A stretch of 64,000 nucleotides of DNA from JAHFUA01 sp963808725 (GTDB lineage Bacteria > Acidobacteriota > Terriglobia > Terriglobales > Acidobacteriaceae): NCBI GenBank assembly GCA_963808725.1, contig CAWEGO010000002.1:744001-808000 (forward strand), read 5' to 3'. Positions 58,911 to 64,000 of this stretch are shown piece by piece. The position numbers and the translations under genes were made by a program. The first letter of the stretch is position 1, and each line of letters opens with the position of its first letter. Below the pieces are notes generated by a model. The model searched no databases, was not told the origin of the DNA, and saw only the letters and a list, made by a program, of their open reading frames with translations.

Positions 58911-61408
58911 GCGGCAGCTGATTGGGCTCGTGGGCTAGCCAAGTAATTCTTCATTTTCAGGTCTCTCCATAGAGCCCTAAACGCGGCTAACTCAGGCTCT
59001 GGCGTGGCGGGCGGCGTGAGGCTCTCCTGCAGCCTAGTGTAATAAGCCGACGCGTACTGTCGGGCCCTCTCTTCTTCGTTTGCTCCGCCGTGGCAATAGC
59101 ACGCTTCTGCTGCTAAGTAGTATGCGCGCTCCGAGTCCGGGTTCCAGCGCGTTGCTTGGTAGGCATAGTCCTCAGCTTGCGTGTATCGGCCGAGGAGCAA
59201 CTCGATATAGGCACGATCGGCAAGCAGCTCCGCATCAACCCCACACCCTTCCAGGTGCCTTATAGCGCGGCTCAGCATCCGTCCCAGGTCCTCGCTGAGC
59301 TCACGGCTCTCCCACCCATCGTTCTCGCTGGTTCTTCTGATGGGACGCCCATCTTTCAGCACGCTCTTCGCCAGAAAAGTTTCGGCGAACCGCAGAGAGC
59401 ATTTCGCCAGTGCACGGTTGGCTTCCAAGACGATGAAGTCGAACGTAAGCTTGTCCCTGGGGGACGGCTTTTGCTGCTGATTGGCTTTCGCATCCCTCAC
59501 CTGCTTAAGCAGCTCATCCCCCTTGTCCAGCCAGCCGGCTGCAGTCCGTTGGTCGAAGTGCTTCCAGGCATTCTGTTCGTAGTCTGCGATCACGGTCAGT
59601 TTGCCTAGACCAGCTAACCATCGAACTGAGGCCGGGAGATTCTGTCCTTGCAGCAACTCCTCGTAAACACACATGGCCCGTGTGAGGTCGCCCTTGCCCT
59701 TGCGCGCGAGTAGCACTGCACGATTAAACTTAGCTTGTGTGCGCAGCGAATTGATGCACGCCTGATGCTTGTCGGATGAAGCAACCTCAAGTTCCTGGAA
59801 GCGGGCGATGGCGGAGTCGTATTTCTCTTCTCCTACCAGCGCCAGTGCCGTGCCTTCCAACCATAACAGTTGCGGCAAGTCCGTCAGGCAATTACGGGCA
59901 AATTCGAAATTGTACGCGGCCTTTTCTAAGAGCGCTTTGCGCTCTTTGTTCGTCGCCTCCCCATGGCTCTGCTTCGAGCACCGCTCCAGCAACATCACCC
60001 CTTGGCGAAGGGCCGCCTGGGCATCCGTGTCGGATTGCGTTGCGTTCGGATTCGCCAGCATGTACAGCAGTTTGAAGACCACTCGATCCGCGCACAGTGC
60101 TCGGATGTCGGTACCGTCTTCTTGAGGAGTAGAGGCGGTGACGGAGAGGTAATCCCTAGCGCTGGCGGTCACATCGGAGTCAGGAGGTGGCCCTCCGGAA
60201 CAGTTCAGCCGGACGATGACCGTGTCGTCATCCTCTTTGGTTTTCCATACCCCGGCCGTGCCGGTGATGGTCGGAGAGCCAGCTTTCAACCACTTCCCTA
60301 CGCCGGATAGGAACTTGGCAACTCCCTCGACTTTGTAGTTTCCTAACGTGAGCTGTAACTGCTGCACGGCGTCAGTCAAGCTCACATCCTGAAACTTAAT
60401 CGTGGTCCGCAGTTTGTCCACGTCAAATTCCGCGAGCTTTATCCCCTCGGAAGGAGGAATCGTAAAATCGATCAGCAGGTCGGTTTGGGAGGTTTCTGGA
60501 GGTTTCGGGCGCAGTAGCAGGCTGGCGGGCTTCCAGAGGTCCTGCTTCAGTTCTATCGGAAGCCGGGCGATAGCATCCATAACCAGTTCCGTGGCGCCTA
60601 GCTTCTTCTCGTCCACCAGCGGCACCAGCGTCCATCTGGTTTTTGTTCCGCCCGCGACCCTTCGCGGATCGTACCTTCGCCCTTTGGCGTTGTACCTGTC
60701 CTTCCATCTCAAGAAAGCTCTCAATAGATACAGGATCAGCAAACCGCCCAGAATTACGGCAAGAACAGCAAGCAGATCTGACAGCCAGGTCCCTTTCAGG
60801 AGGTCGACCAATTGCTCCAAGAATCCGGGTTGCGCCTGCGCCAGAATGTCCCTCGCTTTCTTTCTCTGCGCCTGGCTGGGAGAAAGGAGCGGGATACCGC
60901 TTGCCAGAATGGCGGCTTCCTCTTTCTTTCCTGGGAGCTTGGCTTGCGCCTCTGCTAACGTCAGGTCGCGAAGCTTGTCCTGCGTATCGTCGAACCGCTT
61001 CTTCTGCTCACTGGTTAAAGCCGCTACGGGCACCGCCAAAGCGGCTGTCAAAGCATCCTCGCGCTTGCCCAACTCGACCTTGCCTTCGAAGTCGCGCAGC
61101 TTGGCTTCGGATTGAGCCTGGACCACTTCCGAGAGGCAATTCTGTGCTTCGGTAGCTTGAGTCGGAAGGGCGGCTTCACAACTCGATCGGGCCTTCTCCA
61201 GGTCTCCGAGCTTCAGGTACGTCCTGCCCAGAACGATCTTCGGGTCCATGGCAGGGGCCGCTCGTGAGGGGGCTGGCCTGCTCTTGCTCTTGGTTTGCTG
61301 TGGGATCGCAGTTCCGGTCAGTGCCAAGCAAAATAGCAGCAGAATAGCTGGCACGCGCAATGCGACATACTCTCCTCGGCGGTACACCATCTTAGCAGGA
61401 ATTTCCAT
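58907..61408 (-). CDS. Large membrane TPR protein of unknown function
   Basis: 833 aa from the ATG behind GGGGAAG; the open frame extends 28 codons further. Signal-like segment near 14-35 (ALRVPAILLLFCLALTGTA), TPR-like repeats (VLGRTYLKLGDLEKARSSCE), a second membrane segment at about 215-235 (LAVLAVILGGLLILYLLRAF), then a cytosolic or periplasmic part with further helical repeats (ARNCLTDLPQLLWLEGTALA, GRYTQAEDYAYQATRWNPDS). No enzymatic motif. It is read against its neighbours and lies between the 141-bp direct repeats, so it is a recent insert. Confidence 0.78.
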   Translation of the reverse strand: MEIPAKMVYRRGEYVALRVPAILLLFCLALTGTAIPQQTKSKSRPAPSRAAPAMDPKIVLGRTYLKLGDLEKARSSCEAALPTQATEAQNCLSEVVQAQSEAKLRDFEGKVELGKREDALTAALAVPVAALTSEQKKRFDDTQDKLRDLTLAEAQAKLPGKKEEAAILASGIPLLSPSQAQRKKARDILAQAQPGFLEQLVDLLKGTWLSDLLAVLAVILGGLLILYLLRAFLRWKDRYNAKGRRYDPRRVAGGTKTRWTLVPLVDEKKLGATELVMDAIARLPIELKQDLWKPASLLLRPKPPETSQTDLLIDFTIPPSEGIKLAEFDVDKLRTTIKFQDVSLTDAVQQLQLTLGNYKVEGVAKFLSGVGKWLKAGSPTITGTAGVWKTKEDDDTVIVRLNCSGGPPPDSDVTASARDYLSVTASTPQEDGTDIRALCADRVVFKLLYMLANPNATQSDTDAQAALRQGVMLLERCSKQSHGEATNKERKALLEKAAYNFEFARNCLTDLPQLLWLEGTALALVGEEKYDSAIARFQELEVASSDKHQACINSLRTQAKFNRAVLLARKGKGDLTRAMCVYEELLQGQNLPASVRWLAGLGKLTVIADYEQNAWKHFDQRTAAGWLDKGDELLKQVRDAKANQQQKPSPRDKLTFDFIVLEANRALAKCSLRFAETFLAKSVLKDGRPIRRTSENDGWESRELSEDLGRMLSRAIRHLEGCGVDAELLADRAYIELLLGRYTQAEDYAYQATRWNPDSERAYYLAAEACYCHGGANEEERARQYASAYYTRLQESLTPPATPEPELAAFRALWRDLKMKNYLASPRAQSAAA

Positions 61409-61678
61409 TTTGACTTCCCCCGTCTTACTGCTGATGGAGGGGAAGTCAACAGAAATTTCGGGTATGTTCGAAAAATGGAACGAAGTCCTCAAAACGGCTG
61501 ATTTTACAACAGGGTGAGGACCACCTATACGCGGAGAAACACCCTTTCATGTTCTGAACTTGGAACTAAAAGCGACCTCGCTGGACACTACCCGTCGGGA
61601 AGGTGGCGCTGCCGCGGGCTGCGTTTTTCTCTCGTTTTCGGTCGACAGGCGTGGTTTCATAGGCGGCTGCGTCTGGCA

Positions 61679-61819
61679 GCGCCTATGGATGCGACTGTTT
61701 CCGTCGAGTTGGGGGCCGAAGACGCGCACCTCGAGATCCCATGGCAGGCGGGAGACCTGCGCTATTACGACCTGAAGCGCCATCCCGAGTTGCTGCTCGA
61801 ATTGCCCGAGTCCCACAAC
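61679..61819. repeat. 141-bp direct repeat, right copy
   Basis: Identical to 58722-58862. The distance between copies is 2957 bases. Confidence 0.9.
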
Positions 61820-62326
61820 CGCGAGATGGCCGAGTTCCTTACCGCCATGAACTCGGCGCTGTCCATGCTGGAAACCGCAAAATGCGAGACCTGGCTCAGC
61901 GACCAGATGGAGGAGCCGGAGGCGATTTACGCCGCAAGCTGGAAGTTCTGCTCCTACGTGGACCTGGTCTTCACCGATCCCAAGGCGCGCCCCGGTTTTG
62001 CCGGCCACGAGAACTTCGCCAGGCGCATCGCGCGGCTGCTGCGGCGCGCTCCCGATATCCCCTCGGCGGCTGAGTTCATCGTCCGCCGCTGCAGCTACGC
62101 TTCGGGAGAGCCCGGTAGCAGCTCCGATGCGGCCGAGGGTTTTTGTCTGACGTTCTACCTTTTCGGATATGGCGACGAAGAAGACGAAGCGCGCCGCCGC
62201 TGGGGCATCGGGCTGAAGGTGGTCGAAAATGCCTTGCTACAATTGTCGGCCATGCACCGCCGCGGCAGCGACCAGACCGAGCCTCCGCCGCCGGAAACCA
62301 TGCGCGCGCTGGGAGATGTGATCTGA
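61685..62326 (+). CDS. Protein of unknown function
   Basis: 213 aa, acidic, largely helical (MDATVSVELGAEDAHLEIPW, ARRIARLLRRAPDIPSAAEF, RRWGIGLKVVENALLQLSAM). No known family, no signal peptide. The frame is open upstream, but the ATG 61685 is matched in the truncated copy behind hisC, which supports this start. It is followed 12 bases later by the M13 peptidase gene. Confidence 0.75.
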   Translation: MDATVSVELGAEDAHLEIPWQAGDLRYYDLKRHPELLLELPESHNREMAEFLTAMNSALSMLETAKCETWLSDQMEEPEAIYAASWKFCSYVDLVFTDPKARPGFAGHENFARRIARLLRRAPDIPSAAEFIVRRCSYASGEPGSSSDAAEGFCLTFYLFGYGDEEDEARRRWGIGLKVVENALLQLSAMHRRGSDQTEPPPPETMRALGDVI

Positions 62327-62338
62327 GGAGATTGCGGA

Positions 62339-64000
62339 ATGAAGGAGAAGAACTGGATGCCGACGAAAAGCTGCTTCGTCCTGATGGTAACGGTGGTGAT
62401 GATGGCGGCCGTGGCTGCTGGGCAATCCGCCAAGCCAGCCCCTGACACCGCGGTGCTGGATGTTCAGTCGATGGATAAGACGGTGGATCCGTGCGTGGAC
62501 TTCTTCACCTACTCCTGCGGCGGGTGGGTCAAGAATAACCCCATTCCTGCCGACCAGGCCTCGTGGGACGTGTACGGAAAGTTACAGGAAGAGAACCGGC
62601 TAGTGTTGCGCCAGATTCTGGAGGCAGCCGCCGTTCCCAGCCCGAAGCGCGGCGCGGAAGAGCAGAAGATCGGCGACTACTATGCCTCCTGCATGGACGA
62701 GGCGGCGATCGAAAAGCTCGGCGCCACGCCGCTGAAGCCGGACCTCGACCGCATCGCGCGGCTCAACTCCAAGGCTGACCTTCCCGGCGAGCTGGCGCGT
62801 CTCCACCCCAACGACGTGGGGAGCTTCCTGGGCCGGGCGGCACTGTTTTCCTTCGATTCCACCCAGGACGCCAAGAATTCCAGTGAGTTCATCGCCGAGG
62901 TGGACCAGGGCGGCATCGGTCTACCCGACCGCGACTACTACTTCAAGGACGACGCCAAGTCGCAGGAGATCCGCAAGCAGTACCTGGCGCACGTGCAGAA
63001 GATGCTGGAACTCGCGGGCGACAAGCCGGAGCAGGCCGCCGCCGAAGCGCAGACGGTGATGCGCATCGAGACCGCCTTGGCCAAGGCATCACTCACTCTC
63101 GTGCAGCGGCGCGATCCCAACAACGTCTACCACAAGATGACGCGCGAGAAACTGCAAGCGTTGAGCCCGTCTTTTGCCTGGGATCGCTACTTCGCCGAGA
63201 TCGGCCTGCCGGGCACCAAGTCGCTCAACGTCGCCGTGCCCGGTTTCGTCAAAGGCATGGACGCGGAGCTGAAGTCGGAAGACCTGGCGAGCTGGAAGGC
63301 CTATCTGCGCTGGCACTTGGTGCACGCCCAGGCGCGCTATCTCTCCTCGGCGTTCGTAAACGAGGACTTCGATTTTTACGGGCACATCTTGACCGGCGCC
63401 AAGGAGATCCAGCCGCGCTGGAAGCGTTGCGTGAGCTTTGTGAACCAACAGTTGGGCGAGGCGCTGGGCAAGGTGTACGTCCAGAAGACCTTCAGCCCGG
63501 AGACCAAGCAGCGCGCCCTGGTCATGGTGGAGCAGATCGAAACCGAGATGGGGAAGGAGATCCAGCACTTGCCCTGGATGTCACCCGCCACCAAGGAGCA
63601 GGCGCTGATCAAGCTGCATGCGGTCAGGAACAAGATCGGCTATCCCGACCACTGGCGCGATTACAGCGCGCTCGAAGTGGTGCGCGGCGATGCCCTGGGC
63701 AACGGAGAACGCGGCACCGCATTCGAGTTTCGGCGCTGGCTGAACAAGATTGGCAAGCCGGTGGACCGCGGCGAGTGGTACTTGACCCCGCCTACCGTCA
63801 ATGCCTACTACAACCCGCAAATGAACGACATCAATTTTCCTGCCGGCGTGCTGCAGCCGCCGCTCTTCGATCCCCGCTCCGACGATGCCCCCAACTATGG
63901 CAATACCGGGGGCACCATGGGCCACGAGCTGACCCACGCCTTCGACGATGAAGGCCGCCAGTTCGACGCCCAGGGCAACCTCCGCGACTGGTGGACTGCG
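62339..64000 (+). CDS. pepO: M13 family metallopeptidase (PepO/neprilysin type), partial
   Basis: 554 codons to the window edge; the 3' end is missing. Signal peptide at about 10-31 (SCFVLMVTVVMMAAVAAGQ), the M13 start VDPCVDFFTYSCGGWVKNNP, GGIGLPDRDYYFKDDAKSQE and the zinc motif GHELTHAFDDEGRQFD at about 528-543 (His529, Glu530, His533). The third zinc ligand lies beyond the window. Secreted or periplasmic peptidase that cuts short peptides. GAGGAG precedes the ATG. Confidence 0.95.
   Translation, partial: MKEKNWMPTKSCFVLMVTVVMMAAVAAGQSAKPAPDTAVLDVQSMDKTVDPCVDFFTYSCGGWVKNNPIPADQASWDVYGKLQEENRLVLRQILEAAAVPSPKRGAEEQKIGDYYASCMDEAAIEKLGATPLKPDLDRIARLNSKADLPGELARLHPNDVGSFLGRAALFSFDSTQDAKNSSEFIAEVDQGGIGLPDRDYYFKDDAKSQEIRKQYLAHVQKMLELAGDKPEQAAAEAQTVMRIETALAKASLTLVQRRDPNNVYHKMTREKLQALSPSFAWDRYFAEIGLPGTKSLNVAVPGFVKGMDAELKSEDLASWKAYLRWHLVHAQARYLSSAFVNEDFDFYGHILTGAKEIQPRWKRCVSFVNQQLGEALGKVYVQKTFSPETKQRALVMVEQIETEMGKEIQHLPWMSPATKEQALIKLHAVRNKIGYPDHWRDYSALEVVRGDALGNGERGTAFEFRRWLNKIGKPVDRGEWYLTPPTVNAYYNPQMNDINFPAGVLQPPLFDPRSDDAPNYGNTGGTMGHELTHAFDDEGRQFDAQGNLRDWWTA

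Overview
The window is a high-GC bacterial chromosome segment whose gene content fits Acidobacteriota (Terriglobia-like). The hints are Gram-negative Kdo synthesis genes, many small secreted proteins of unknown family, an Acidobacteria-type pilin, and abundant palindromic intergenic repeats. This placement is an inference from families and layout; no rRNA gene is present to settle it.

Layout. 0.1-2.6 kb: minus-strand group with a RodZ-like protein, a helical-repeat protein and a CoA-binding protein, divergent from a GAF-GGDEF diguanylate cyclase (2.8-3.9 kb) with a good sigma-70 promoter. 4.1-6.0 kb: an accessory patch with two HEPN/DUF4145-like genes next to a FitAB-type toxin-antitoxin locus whose toxin is cut off. 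7.2-14.4 kb: pyrG, kdsA, a thioredoxin-like protein, kdsD and proS. CTP, Kdo-8-phosphate and arabinose-5-phosphate supply feed lipopolysaccharide core synthesis; kdsC lies apart at 18.8 kb. 14.6-22.5 kb: a bifunctional penicillin-binding protein, TPR and PilZ proteins, zinc ribbons and membrane proteins. 22.6-26.95 kb: a large Lhr-type helicase. 27.2 kb: a type IV pilin with a candidate sigma-54 promoter.

27.8-35.3 kb is a mobile region. An intact tRNA-Ala(GGC) is followed by a tyrosine integrase, a zinc-finger protein, two small HTH proteins, a RepA-like ATPase with an iteron-like array behind it, a trypsin-like protease and unknown genes. It ends at a second 46-bp copy of the tRNA 3' half. 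Beyond that a GIY-YIG nuclease gene is itself flanked by copies of the tRNA 3' end, and another tRNA piece follows. A SEC-C/HEPN protein comes next.

36.8-45 kb holds secreted proteins, a radical SAM gene, an ECF sigma/anti-sigma pair, a PIN/Phd toxin-antitoxin pair with a clear operator palindrome, and a PAS-histidine kinase-receiver protein. 45-58.7 kb is a dense plus-strand run: two secreted TPR-type proteins, rnc, two signal peptidases, an AsmA-like protein, a secreted protein, an M50 protease, trpS, scpA, scpB, an RluB-type pseudouridine synthase and hisC. 58.7-62.3 kb carries a TPR gene between 141-bp direct repeats that duplicate the start of the next gene. The window ends inside an M13 metallopeptidase gene.

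Four genes (radical SAM, histidine kinase, a secreted TPR protein, AsmA) are each interrupted by exactly one surplus base. This looks like assembly error or fresh mutation. Repeats of several families fill many intergenic gaps and in two cases have entered conserved coding regions in frame (lhr and kdsC).
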